The translations under genes and the position numbers were made by a program. A stretch of DNA of 64,000 bases from Novipirellula herctigrandis (GTDB lineage: Bacteria; Planctomycetota; Planctomycetia; Pirellulales; Pirellulaceae): assembly GCA_007859835.1 (NCBI GenBank), contig SJPJ01000001.1, positions 4,505,012 through 4,569,011 of the forward strand, read 5' to 3'. Below the pieces are notes generated by a model that had not been told where the DNA came from, made no database searches, and saw only the letters and a list, made by a program, of their open reading frames with translations. Positions 45,361 to 54,834 of this stretch are shown here, one piece after another. Position 1 is the first letter of the stretch; each line of letters starts with the position of its first letter.

Positions 45361-47139
45361 ATGAACGCTCGTTATTCAGTCGGCATTGATCTCGGAACCA
45401 CCAACTCCGTCGTCGCCTACTCACCGCTATCGGACCAAACCGATTTGCAGCTGTTGATGATTCCGCAAATCGTCCAGCCTGGGCAAGTCGAATCCCTTGC
45501 TTCGCTGGCATCGTTCCTGTATTTGCCTCGCGAAGGCGAAATCGATTCGCTGCGCACCGAAATCGACGCTGATCCCGCCAGCGGCGTTGTCGGTGAGTAT
45601 GCAAGAACCCAAGCAGCCGAGAATCCTCAGCGTGTGGTTGTGGCCGCTAAGAGTTGGCTTTGTCATAGTACCGTGGGCCGTACCGATGCAGTGCTGCCAT
45701 GGCAATCACCGCCGGAAGTTCCCAAAGTATCCGCTTACGAATGTACTCAACGTTTTTTAGCTCACTTGGTCGCCGCATGGAACGAGCAACACACCGACGC
45801 GCCGCTACGCGATCAACAAGTGGTGTTGACGGTTCCTGCATCATTTGCACCTGCGGCTCGTGAACTGACACGCCAAGCGGCCATCGCAGCGGGTTTGCCC
45901 GAATCGTTTGTTCTGCTTGAAGAACCTCAAGCAGCCGTCTATCGATGGCTCGCGGCTCGGGGCGACCAATGGCGTGAATCGCTGAAGCCCGATGACGTGA
46001 TGTTGGTCGTCGACGTCGGCGGTGGAACGACCGATTTAACTTTGGTTACCGTATCGCAACACGAGGGCGAATTGAATCTGCGCCGTTTGGCGGTTGGCAA
46101 CCACCTATTGCTTGGCGGTGACAACATGGATTTGGCACTTGCCCATTTCGTGAGTGGGCGGTTCGCCGAGCAGGGCCACGATCTCGATCCGTGGCAAAGC
46201 ATTTCTCTTTGGCACGCATGCCGCAATGCCAAAGAGCAACTGCTCGCACCGGATGGTCCTGAAACACAGACCATCTCGGTTCTGGGACGCGGCAGTTCAC
46301 TGATTGGTGGCACCGTATCGACCGAAATTACCAAACAGGAAACGGCAAAGCTGATCGTCGAAGGCTTCTTTCCGAAATGTGGTGCAAGCGATCGCCCTCA
46401 AAGCAACGTTGCATCAGGTTTTCAAGACATCGGACTACCGTATGAATCCGATGCTGCGGTCACGAAACATGTCGCGACTTTCTTGGCAGATCAATCGGCC
46501 GAAGAATCCAATACCGTCTCGCCGACTCACGTCCTTTTCAACGGCGGCGTATTCCGTAGCGAGACGCTACGGTTGCGGATGCGTGAGACGATCGACGATT
46601 GGTGCCAAAACGCCCCACAAACCTTGGGTGGCCCCGAAGACTTAGACACGTCGGTCGCCATTGGTGCAGCCTATTACGGATGGAGCAAACAAAGCGGTGG
46701 GATTCGCATACGTGGCGGCACCGCTCGATCGTACTACGTTGGCATCGAAACGGCAGGCCTCGCGATCCCGGGCGTACCGCGTCCGCTGAGAGCAGTTTGT
46801 GTTGCCCCACGAGGCATGGAAGAAGGAACCGAATCAGAAGTCCCCGGCGAAGAGGTGGGCGTGATCGTGGGGACTCCGGCCCAGTTCCGTTTTTTCAGCT
46901 CGGCAATTCGCGCCGATGACACCGCCGGAACCAGGCTCGATCGATGGACAAAGGATGAACTCGTCGAAATTGAACCGGTGAGCGTTTGTTTGACATCGGA
47001 ATCGGCAAGCGGCGAGTCTGCTTTCGTGCCCGTTCGCTTCGTGAGCCGCATCACTGAATTAGGGATGTTTGAACTGTGGTGCCATAGCACGCGTAGTGAG
47101 GACAAATGGAAGATGGAATTCAACGCTCGCGAAACATAA
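45361..47139 (+). CDS. Divergent Hsp70-family (DnaK-like) chaperone, first copy
   Basis: A 592-aa Hsp70-type ATPase. Phosphate 1 is GIDLGTTNSVVAYSP (residues 7-21), phosphate 2 is VVDVGGGTTDLTLV (about 217), and the adenosine motif is HVLFNGGVFRSET (about 390). EEPQAAVYRWLAA is also typical. The nucleotide-binding domain is complete, but the C-terminal 150 residues do not look like the canonical DnaK substrate-binding domain and lid, and no EEVD-like end is present. There is no evident Shine-Dalgarno ahead of the ATG, so translation may depend on coupling to DUF2760. It overlaps or abuts the second Hsp70-like gene. Confidence 0.9.
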   Translation: MNARYSVGIDLGTTNSVVAYSPLSDQTDLQLLMIPQIVQPGQVESLASLASFLYLPREGEIDSLRTEIDADPASGVVGEYARTQAAENPQRVVVAAKSWLCHSTVGRTDAVLPWQSPPEVPKVSAYECTQRFLAHLVAAWNEQHTDAPLRDQQVVLTVPASFAPAARELTRQAAIAAGLPESFVLLEEPQAAVYRWLAARGDQWRESLKPDDVMLVVDVGGGTTDLTLVTVSQHEGELNLRRLAVGNHLLLGGDNMDLALAHFVSGRFAEQGHDLDPWQSISLWHACRNAKEQLLAPDGPETQTISVLGRGSSLIGGTVSTEITKQETAKLIVEGFFPKCGASDRPQSNVASGFQDIGLPYESDAAVTKHVATFLADQSAEESNTVSPTHVLFNGGVFRSETLRLRMRETIDDWCQNAPQTLGGPEDLDTSVAIGAAYYGWSKQSGGIRIRGGTARSYYVGIETAGLAIPGVPRPLRAVCVAPRGMEEGTESEVPGEEVGVIVGTPAQFRFFSSAIRADDTAGTRLDRWTKDELVEIEPVSVCLTSESASGESAFVPVRFVSRITELGMFELWCHSTRSEDKWKMEFNARET

Positions 47140-47146
47140 CCCAGCT

Positions 47147-49987
47147 GTGCCTCAATCCAACCCTACCGCCGACGATCCCTCTAATGCACTTAGCCGCTAT
47201 GTTGTCGGTGTCGATTTAGGCACCACCAATTGCGCGATGTGCTACGTCGATACCGACAATGCGGATTGGTCGGTCAAAACATTCAAGATTCCTCAATGGG
47301 TCGATTTTGGTCAACGTGAAACACGCGAAACGCTGCCGTCATTCCATTACGAATTGACATCCGATGAAAAGTCAGCAGGCCATCGTTTGCCTTGGCAGAA
47401 AAAGGGGACCGAGCATTGCGTCGGTGTACTTGCTCGCGATTCCGGCACGCGGCACCCCGGTCGTCGGGCTGCGTCGGCGAAAAGTTGGCTCAGCCACGAA
47501 GGGGTTGATCGAACGGCGGACTTGTTGCCTTGGCACGGCGATGCCGATGTCACTCGATTGTCGCCCGTCGAAGCATCCTCGCGGTACTTGGCCCATCTTC
47601 GTGCCGCTTGGGATCATGCGCACCCCGAATATCCGCTCAATGAACAAGATGTGGTCATCACGTTGCCCGCTTCGTTCGACGAAGTCGCTCGCGAATTGAC
47701 CGTCACAGCCGCGAAACAGGCGGGGCTGCCACGCGTGTATCTGATCGAAGAACCGCAAGCGGCGTTTTATTCTTGGATCGATCGCCAAGGCGATGATTGG
47801 CACACGCAAGTCACGCCAGGCCAATTGATTTTGGTTTGTGATATCGGTGGCGGAACGACCGACTTGACGTTGATACGTGTACGCACCGCTGGTGAGAAAG
47901 GTGACCAAGTTCAATTTCATCGTGTCGCGGTTGGTCGGCATTTGATTCTCGGTGGCGACAACTTGGATTTGGCCGTCGCCCGACTAGCTGAATCAGAAAT
48001 TACCGCCTCGGGATCGGTCGAATCGCTATCACCGGCCCAGTGGGATCGTTTGGTTCAGGTATCGCGATCGGTCAAAGAAGCGATGCTTGGCGATGATCGG
48101 CCTGATACTTACACAATCAATCTGCCATCGGAAGGATCACGCTTGATCGGCGGTTCGATTCAAATGCAATTGACGGCGGACCAGATCGACGAAGCCTTGT
48201 TGGAAGGTTTTTTTCCTAATGTCGACCTGAGTGACGAACCGACGCTCGGTGAAAGCGGGTTCCAAGAATTTGGTTTGCCATACGCAGCCGATGCCGCAAT
48301 CACGCGGCACTTGGCGGCATTCTTACGCGAACATCGCCGCAGTGGATTAGAGGCTGATGAAAAGGACGCCGCAGATCGACCTGATTTGGTGTTATTCAAC
48401 GGCGGCGTGATGGCCGCGCCAGCGATTCGGACGCGTATCGTCAATCGATTATCAGAATGGTTTGCCCAATCAACCGATGGCTCTACGGACTGGAAACCCA
48501 TCGTTCTATCGTCGCCTCGATTGGACTTAGCGGTCGCACAAGGCGCTGCCTACTATGCGATGGTCCGCCGCGGACAAGGCGTTCGTATCGCGGCGAATTT
48601 GGGGCGTTCGTATTACATGCAAGTCACATCGGACCCGCCGCGTGGATTGTGCTTGATCCCAGGCAAGGCCGAAGCGGGACAACGATTCCGTGCCGATTCG
48701 CATCCACTGCGGTTAAAGATTGGCACACCGGTACAATTCCCGCTTTGGGTCAGCAGTACGCGGTTGGCCGATTCGGTGGGCGATTTGGTTCCAATTGATC
48801 GCACCGAAGCGTCACCTCTACCGCCGATTTGTACCGCATTGGTACAAGGCAAAAAACATGTCGATGCGGAAATCGAAGTGGTCATCGAAGCGGAATTGAG
48901 CGAGATCGGTACGATCGGATTATTTTGTGTCGATTCGGCGACAAACAAGCGATGGCGACTAGAATTTGACATTCGCAGCACCCTCGAAACCGATCGTGAA
49001 GCCCACCAAGGTTCTGGCGAAGCCGCTGGAATCGTCGACGCGGAAACGGCCGAAGCGTGCGGCCATGTGATCGCCAACGTATTTGGTGCTGTTCCGTCGG
49101 AGTCGCAACAAAAACCGGGCGTGATTGTCAAACAGCTGCAATCGGCGACGGAATTGCACCGTAACCAGTGGCCGCCATCACTCCTGCGTGATCAATGGCA
49201 ATCGCTATTGGATCACCAAGAGGGACGTCGAAAGTCGGCACAACACGAAGCTCGTTGGTTGAACCTTGTTGGATTCTGTTTGCGGCCGGGTTACGGCGTT
49301 GCCGTCGACGATTGGCGGGTCGCACAAACTTGGCGAGCCGTCCACGGAAAATTGGCCTTTGCGGCCGCTTCGTCGCGAACCGAATCCATGATTCTATGGC
49401 GACGAATCGCAGGCGGATTGACCAGCGGTCAACAAGAACAATTAGCCGCACCGCTTATCAGCGCACTGAAAAACAAAACTCGACGGATCGAGGCTCATGA
49501 AGCGGCCGAAGTGTGGCGACTGCTAGGGTCAATGGAACGGTTGTCCGTCCGCGAAAAGATCGATCTTGGGCTGGTAGCTCTCGCGGCAGTGAAACAAAAA
49601 AAGAACAAAAAGATCCGGCCGGCATTATTGTGGGCACTCGGTCGAATCGGAAGTCGCCAACCGGCTTACGGCCCACTCAACGCCACCTTGCCTGTTGAAG
49701 AAGCGTCACGATGGGCAGGGGAGTTATTGGATTTTGCGAAAGAGAACGATCTTACCCAAAGCAAAAACATGTTGCTGTTATCGATCGTCCAAATGGCACG
49801 GCAAACGGGTGACCGATACCGCGACCTTTCGCAACCGCGGCGTGAAGCGATGGCAGTACAACTCGAACTACTTGACGCACCCGAGCACTACATAACGCTA
49901 TTAACCAAAGGCGGCGCACTGCAAAGTGACGAAGAAGCGGTGATTTTTGGTGAATCATTGCCGCTCGGAATCCACCTCGTCCGATAG
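47147..49987 (+). CDS. Divergent Hsp70-family chaperone with long C-terminal DUF3731-type extension
   Basis: A 946-aa protein from the GTG at 47147, seven bases after the preceding stop. An alternative TTG at 47069 would overlap the first Hsp70 by 71 bp. The ATPase motifs are VGVDLGTTNCAMCYVDT near residue 21, CDIGGGTTDLTLIRV near 231 and LFNGGVMAAPAIR near 415. The C-terminal 300 residues (SLLDHQEGRRKSAQHEARWL ... ALLWALGRIGSRQPAYGPLN) are helical and resemble the DUF3731/HEAT-like extension of this Hsp70 subgroup. The pair looks like a duplicated and specialised gene. It ends the operon. Confidence 0.88.
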   Translation: MPQSNPTADDPSNALSRYVVGVDLGTTNCAMCYVDTDNADWSVKTFKIPQWVDFGQRETRETLPSFHYELTSDEKSAGHRLPWQKKGTEHCVGVLARDSGTRHPGRRAASAKSWLSHEGVDRTADLLPWHGDADVTRLSPVEASSRYLAHLRAAWDHAHPEYPLNEQDVVITLPASFDEVARELTVTAAKQAGLPRVYLIEEPQAAFYSWIDRQGDDWHTQVTPGQLILVCDIGGGTTDLTLIRVRTAGEKGDQVQFHRVAVGRHLILGGDNLDLAVARLAESEITASGSVESLSPAQWDRLVQVSRSVKEAMLGDDRPDTYTINLPSEGSRLIGGSIQMQLTADQIDEALLEGFFPNVDLSDEPTLGESGFQEFGLPYAADAAITRHLAAFLREHRRSGLEADEKDAADRPDLVLFNGGVMAAPAIRTRIVNRLSEWFAQSTDGSTDWKPIVLSSPRLDLAVAQGAAYYAMVRRGQGVRIAANLGRSYYMQVTSDPPRGLCLIPGKAEAGQRFRADSHPLRLKIGTPVQFPLWVSSTRLADSVGDLVPIDRTEASPLPPICTALVQGKKHVDAEIEVVIEAELSEIGTIGLFCVDSATNKRWRLEFDIRSTLETDREAHQGSGEAAGIVDAETAEACGHVIANVFGAVPSESQQKPGVIVKQLQSATELHRNQWPPSLLRDQWQSLLDHQEGRRKSAQHEARWLNLVGFCLRPGYGVAVDDWRVAQTWRAVHGKLAFAAASSRTESMILWRRIAGGLTSGQQEQLAAPLISALKNKTRRIEAHEAAEVWRLLGSMERLSVREKIDLGLVALAAVKQKKNKKIRPALLWALGRIGSRQPAYGPLNATLPVEEASRWAGELLDFAKENDLTQSKNMLLLSIVQMARQTGDRYRDLSQPRREAMAVQLELLDAPEHYITLLTKGGALQSDEEAVIFGESLPLGIHLVR

Positions 49988-50006
49988 CCGGAATCCAACG
50001 TGTCGA

Positions 50007-51053
50007 CTAAATCTGAGTCACGTCGTACATCCCGCCAAAGATTCTGATTGCCATCCGAAGGATCAAGAAAACAAGAATGGCGATAACGGAAAGCCAAATC
50101 AATCCCGTGGCGATCGCGGAGATGGTCCCAACGGCGACCTTGGCTTTTCCATCGTATTCGGTTGCCAGAATATCGATCGATTCGGCATCGGTCCCGGAAA
50201 TTTCCGAGATTTCAACTCGCGTCAAAAATTCCTCCGGAAACAAATTGGTCGCCTTCAATGCACCGGCCAAGGTTTCACCACCTAGGATCGCGGCCTTCGC
50301 AGGCTCGGCTCCGCTGCGGTAATAGTCGCTATCGGTACTGTCGAGCGCAAGCTCAATGGAACGAATGGGATCAAGCCCCGCGTCGAGGGCCAGAGAAAGC
50401 GTCCAACAAAAACGCGACAATGTGATCGTTTGCAGCGCTGGCCCCATCACGGGAATCATGTAAAGAATCGGAATGATGTTTTGGACACCGCCGAGATTGC
50501 GAAAGAAAGCCCAAATCATCCCACCGATTATCAAGGCGACGATGGCGACATATCCCCAAAGTTTCAGGACGCCTGAGACTCCTTTCATACCAAAACCGAG
50601 CACGTCGAACATCTCGCCACCGGAGGCAGGCGTTAACGCGCCGAGTAACCAAATCAACAACGAGATCGCCATTAATCCGGCAAATAATTGGAGGCCGGGC
50701 CATGCGATCGAACCCAGGAACTTGCGGCGAAGCTGGATCCGATGTTGGTACAGCTGCGAGAGAGACAATAACGAGCGTTCGAGCCGCCCCGTCACCTCGC
50801 CCACGCGTGTCATCGCGATCATTAATGGTGGAAAAAATGGAGCCTCTTTTTCCATCGACTTGCTGAGAGACTCTCCCGATTTGGCCCCTTCGCCAAGGGA
50901 ACGCATCGCGTTGCGTTGTCGATCGCTACCGTAGCCAGCTTCGCTCTTTAGCAAAACCAGAAGATCGGCTCCCGCTTTGATGCCTGTACCAAAGCGATAG
51001 CAAAAGCCTTGAGCGGCAGAGAGCTTCATTCGGCGAGAAAACACGCAGGACAT
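50007..51053 (-). CDS. Type II secretion system F-domain inner-membrane protein (GspF/PilC-like)
   Basis: A 348-aa protein with two GspF/T2SSF cytoplasmic domains. The first is FCYRFGTGIKAGADLLVLL with PPLMIAMTRVGEVTGRLERS; the second is SRFCWTLSLALDAGLDPIRS with EISGTDAESIDILA. Three membrane helices are present (about 125-150, 175-200 and a terminal one, GLIWLSVIAILVFLIL). The family usually works with GspE, GspG and a secretin, none of which is adjacent. ATG 51053 gives the longest form; ATG 51029 (MKLSAAQGF) is the more usual family start. The two convergent ends with the Hsp70 gene are 19 bp apart. Confidence 0.87.
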   Translation of the reverse strand: MSCVFSRRMKLSAAQGFCYRFGTGIKAGADLLVLLKSEAGYGSDRQRNAMRSLGEGAKSGESLSKSMEKEAPFFPPLMIAMTRVGEVTGRLERSLLSLSQLYQHRIQLRRKFLGSIAWPGLQLFAGLMAISLLIWLLGALTPASGGEMFDVLGFGMKGVSGVLKLWGYVAIVALIIGGMIWAFFRNLGGVQNIIPILYMIPVMGPALQTITLSRFCWTLSLALDAGLDPIRSIELALDSTDSDYYRSGAEPAKAAILGGETLAGALKATNLFPEEFLTRVEISEISGTDAESIDILATEYDGKAKVAVGTISAIATGLIWLSVIAILVFLILRMAIRIFGGMYDVTQI

Positions 51054-51109
51054 GCCTTGAAAGAGGAGCGAAACAGGGGCCGCTTCCCAGTGTAGGAGAA
51101 CTTGCCACG

Positions 51110-51427
51110 TTATGCAGCTTGGCTAGGCGACTTTTGCCTCGCAGGCTGACTCTTTTTCGCTTCGTTTCTGAAATCGGCCAGTATTTCGTCAAGCGTACGG
51201 AGTTGTTCGGCAGCAGTTTGCGATAAATCGATGAAGATCGTTTTTTTCATTCCGATCATACACCAAGTGGCCTGTTCCCCATCGAGCAGCTCGGTTCGAA
51301 GATGAAACCCAAGCTTTTTCGCTTCCGCCGAACGTCGCTTTAGACGCTCAACCACATTTTCTTCACTCTTCATCTGCTCGCGGGTGGTTCGGTCGCCACT
51401 GCGGAAAAATCTTGATGCATCGGCCAC
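51110..51427 (-). CDS. Small hypothetical protein
   Basis: A charged, mostly helical 105-aa protein (or 87 aa from the ATG at 51373; the longer form starts with GTG). It has the sequence GFHLRTELLDGEQATWCMIG, a beta-like middle, and then a helix and basic tail. I recognise no domain. It lies 56 bp upstream of the GspF-like gene on the same strand, so they may be cotranscribed. Conservation in related genomes would be the decisive test. Confidence 0.6.
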   Translation of the reverse strand: MADASRFFRSGDRTTREQMKSEENVVERLKRRSAEAKKLGFHLRTELLDGEQATWCMIGMKKTIFIDLSQTAAEQLRTLDEILADFRNEAKKSQPARQKSPSQAA

Positions 51428-51504
51428 AGGAAGCCCCGTTCGGAAAAGGTGAAAAACGATTCAATCGGTACAGTTTGCCGTCTCTCTAGCCGGTTGCGCT
51501 GGCT

Positions 51505-52446
51505 GTGGCAAACTATGAGGGAACGATTGTTCCGGGTGTAGCAAATCCAACGGATTCGACGATAGATCAGGTAGAAACATCAAGCCCGCCGCTTCTCATT
51601 GTTCACCAACGACAAACCCCATACCGTCATACCATGCCATCGCCAATATCGGATTCGCACCACGTGGATTGCCCTGCTGGAACCAACTCAGCTCACGACA
51701 AAGATGCTGAAATTCAATACTTGCGTCGCGAGATGCGGAAACTGCAATCGCTTGCCACACTTGGGGAGTTGATGGGGACGGCGACGCACGAATTCAACAA
51801 CGTGCTGATGACGATTTTGAATTACGCCAAATTGGGGATTCGCAACCGGGACGACGCCAGCCGCGACAAGGCACTCAGCAAGATTTTGGCCTCGACTGAG
51901 CGAGCCGCAAAGATCACCGGCACGATTCTGGCCCAGGCACGCAACCGTAGTGAATCGCTCGAACCAACCGATTTGGGTTCGATCATTGACGATTCGTTGG
52001 TGCTACTTGAGCGGGAAATGCGAAAATATCGCATTGTCATCGAAACGGACATTGCCGAGGAAACGCCGCATGCGATGGCCAGCGGTAACCAGATCCAAAG
52101 AGTACTTTTGAACCTCTTGATCAATGCCCGACAAGCGATGCCCGATGGCGGAACGATTTTGATTAAATTGCATCCTTCGGCTGAAAAAAGTTGGGTCGAA
52201 TTGACCGTACGTGATTCAGGAAGCGGTATTCCAAGGGATCAATTGCCGCGCATCTTTGATTCGTTCTACACCACAAAGACGGGACCGGACGAATCAGGCA
52301 AAGGGGGAACTGGGCTTGGGTTGGCGGCATGCAAAGAAGTGATCGATGCGCATCACGGTCGCATCCGCGTCGAGAGTACCGTCGGTCGAGGAACCGCGTT
52401 CGTGATTCGGCTGCCCGTGGCCGATAAACAACAAGCGGCCGCCTAG
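51505..52446 (+). CDS. Sensor histidine kinase (NtrB-like transmitter, no sensor domain)
   Basis: A soluble 313-aa kinase. A short N-terminal coiled coil (AEIQYLRREMRKLQSLATLG) leads into the H-box GTATHEFNNVLMTILNYAKLG with the phosphoaccepting His. N-box VLLNLLINARQAMPDG, G1 VRDSGSGIP and G2 KGGTGLGLAACKEV follow. The HEFNN H-box is the NtrB/ZraS type. The start is uncertain: GTG 51505 gives a long unstructured head, while ATG 51634 (MPSPISDSHH) would give 270 residues. The partner response regulator is not adjacent. Confidence 0.88.
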   Translation: MANYEGTIVPGVANPTDSTIDQVETSSPPLLIVHQRQTPYRHTMPSPISDSHHVDCPAGTNSAHDKDAEIQYLRREMRKLQSLATLGELMGTATHEFNNVLMTILNYAKLGIRNRDDASRDKALSKILASTERAAKITGTILAQARNRSESLEPTDLGSIIDDSLVLLEREMRKYRIVIETDIAEETPHAMASGNQIQRVLLNLLINARQAMPDGGTILIKLHPSAEKSWVELTVRDSGSGIPRDQLPRIFDSFYTTKTGPDESGKGGTGLGLAACKEVIDAHHGRIRVESTVGRGTAFVIRLPVADKQQAAA

Positions 52447-52513
52447 TGGTTAACATTCAGCTGTGGTGACCCCCAACCAAATGCTTCGTCAACTTCGAGG
52501 ATTGGGTTCGCCG

Positions 52514-54679
52514 TCATGGACGAGGCAATCGACCGTCCGCTGAATTGTTGGCCAAGGCTGGTTGAAACTTTGGCAATTGCCGAACGATGAATCTTGGCAA
52601 CATCATGAGCACGCGATCGCTTTGTTGGTCATAAGCAATTCGAAAAACATCGCGTGTCTGGCCCGCCATCTTTTCGTGGATATTACTTAGAAACGCTTGT
52701 CGATTCTCACCAAGCGGCTCCGTCCATACGATCGCGGACAATCGGTCGTACGACGCCTCGGTACCGACCCACCAATAATGCTTGTCGACCGTTCGCACCT
52801 GAACTTCAAACGGAGCCAAGATTCGCTCGAACAACTGGCCTGCGTCATCTTTCGCATAGGTCATCATCAACTGTTCTGGCGACATTTGCCTGCGGTTTGC
52901 ATCGAACCAATTCACCACGCACGTCGCTCCATTTTTCCGCGACACTCGCCGCAACAGTCCACCAATGGTGATCGGCGCATCGAGAGTGGGAACGGAGTCA
53001 CCTCCGCTTAGCACCGGCCATTGTGATTGAGCTGCATCAGCCGGATGCGCCCAACGCAGAAAATGCGCGTCATCAATTTTCGGTTCGATCCCTCGCATTC
53101 GGCGAAGTGAATCGACGGCCAACAATTTCAATTGTTGCTCGGGCCGTAAATCACTGACGGGCAATTCCGTAGCATCCTCGCCGTCGGGCTCACTCAAAAA
53201 TGTATTGACGACGGAGATTGCTGATGAACGACCTTCACCAAAATCGGCCATCTCCGTGATGGTGTCGCTGCGCTGTGAGAAAGCATCGTCGGCGACTGTT
53301 AAGACGATCAAAGATTCTTCGATTCGCATTTCGCCTTGAAACGACTCGCATATTTTCTCGACGTGTTCCTTCGCCGACAGGAAACCTCGCTCCGGCACGA
53401 CTCGGTTGGCAATATCGTACCCTGCGATGTCAAGTGACACCCAATCGAGCTGAATCGGTACGCCCGTAATTTGACTTAACAGCAACACCATATCACCCAA
53501 TGGATACCCCTTGGAATCGAACGCAAACGGTATCGCCAATGATCGCTTGGTGTTGATCGTCGGTGGAGGCGTTGCGATCATCATCGGATCGATCGATTCT
53601 TCGGCAGGTGCATCAAGCGCGACGGGTGCGAGTGTCGGCGGCGCCTCGATCGTCGGTTTGACTTCGTTGGCATCCCCGCCCAAATCGAGCAACTGTGTGA
53701 ACTTCGCTAGCCCGGGCGGCAATTGTTGTAGGCTCGGACTTGGTGACTCGTTGTCGGTCGCCGGCGGTGTTTCAGGCGACGCAATCACCGGTGGCTGATT
53801 CATTGGCAGATCTGCATCCGATGCAAGCGGATCTTTCGGTAATAAATCAGCGGGAATGATCGAAGGTGGAAGCTTCTCGGTGGAGGGTGGAGTCTCCGTC
53901 GCGTCCGTGACCATCCCGTGCGTTTGGGGTGTTGTCAATTCACCTGCGTTAGGTTGGACATTGCCCGGGTCGCCATTACCCGGGTCGCCATTACCCGGGT
54001 CGCCATTACCCGCGTCGGGTTGAACTTCCACCACTTCGGGCGTTTCGGGAAGCAGCGCGACTGCCGTTGGATCGGTAGCGATACCTTTCCTTGAAATACC
54101 GTCTTCCCCCGTACCCCCCATCTCCCCTGGGTGAGTGTCATTCTCTGGACCAGCATCGGTGGCTACTTGGGCAGTATCATCCCCTTGGGCAATATCTGCT
54201 TTTGGATTTCTTGAACGCACAAACCAGACGAACACGACCGCAGCGGTCAGTAAACTGGCGATCGAAACGGCGACGACCAGTGCGATTTGCCGGGATTTCC
54301 GTGTTTGATCACTTTGCCAACCCTCACCGGCGATCGGTGGAGCCACATCTTCGATCGTCTCGGCGGCGACAATTTCGGCACCCTGGAACGCGGTAGGCGG
54401 CACGTGTGAGTCCGCCGTGTTGTCCGGTGAATCGATGTCGACCGCTGACATTGCATCGCGAGTGATTTGTTCACTATCAACATTCGAATTACCGACGGCA
54501 ACTTGTCCAGCCGCCGCAGGCAGCGAACCATCCACCTCGCCGCTGGGCGGTTGAATTTGCACCATTGACCCGCATTTTGGGCAACTTGTGATCGTACCCA
54601 CCAATGACGGGTCGGACACCCGCAGCCGACTTGAACAGGTCAAACACTCGACAGAAAATGGTTGGAACGACAACGGCAA
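52514..54679 (-). CDS. Membrane protein with N-terminal zinc ribbon and repeat-rich linker, STN-like C-terminal domain
   Basis: A 721-aa protein. A Cys4 zinc ribbon at the N-terminus (CLTCSSRLRV ... SCPKCGSMV) is followed by a polar stretch and one membrane helix (about 130-150, IALVVAVSIASLLTAAVVFVW). A Pro/Thr/Asp-rich extracytoplasmic linker follows, with (GDPGN)n repeats (15-bp DNA units, 53965-54009). The C-terminal 350 residues contain YPLGDMVLLLSQITGVPIQLD, an STN/secretin-like beginning. Zinc-ribbon-plus-membrane-helix proteins are common in Planctomycetes. Function unknown. Confidence 0.75.
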   Translation of the reverse strand: MPLSFQPFSVECLTCSSRLRVSDPSLVGTITSCPKCGSMVQIQPPSGEVDGSLPAAAGQVAVGNSNVDSEQITRDAMSAVDIDSPDNTADSHVPPTAFQGAEIVAAETIEDVAPPIAGEGWQSDQTRKSRQIALVVAVSIASLLTAAVVFVWFVRSRNPKADIAQGDDTAQVATDAGPENDTHPGEMGGTGEDGISRKGIATDPTAVALLPETPEVVEVQPDAGNGDPGNGDPGNGDPGNVQPNAGELTTPQTHGMVTDATETPPSTEKLPPSIIPADLLPKDPLASDADLPMNQPPVIASPETPPATDNESPSPSLQQLPPGLAKFTQLLDLGGDANEVKPTIEAPPTLAPVALDAPAEESIDPMMIATPPPTINTKRSLAIPFAFDSKGYPLGDMVLLLSQITGVPIQLDWVSLDIAGYDIANRVVPERGFLSAKEHVEKICESFQGEMRIEESLIVLTVADDAFSQRSDTITEMADFGEGRSSAISVVNTFLSEPDGEDATELPVSDLRPEQQLKLLAVDSLRRMRGIEPKIDDAHFLRWAHPADAAQSQWPVLSGGDSVPTLDAPITIGGLLRRVSRKNGATCVVNWFDANRRQMSPEQLMMTYAKDDAGQLFERILAPFEVQVRTVDKHYWWVGTEASYDRLSAIVWTEPLGENRQAFLSNIHEKMAGQTRDVFRIAYDQQSDRVLMMLPRFIVRQLPKFQPALANNSADGRLPRP
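53965..54009. repeat. 15-bp tandem repeat encoding Gly-Asp-Pro-Gly-Asn
   Basis: Three exact copies of a 15-bp unit (CCGGGTCGCCATTAC on the plus strand), with a partial degenerate copy after them. It lies in the linker of the zinc-ribbon protein and keeps the frame. Confidence 0.8.
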
Positions 54680-54834
54680 CCCTTTATGGTAACGCGAGTG
54701 TGCTCAGCACGGCAAAAAGACGACACTCTCTATCATGATTGTTCTCGTACGCTGAACCAAGAGGACTTTTTACTCATTGACCCGAGACTACTGTATTCTA
54801 ACGTACGATTCCATCCTCTCCCCACAGCAAGTTT

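Noticed and set aside
47372..47941. Minus-strand open frame of 189 residues
   Set aside because: It is antisense to the well-supported second Hsp70-like gene.
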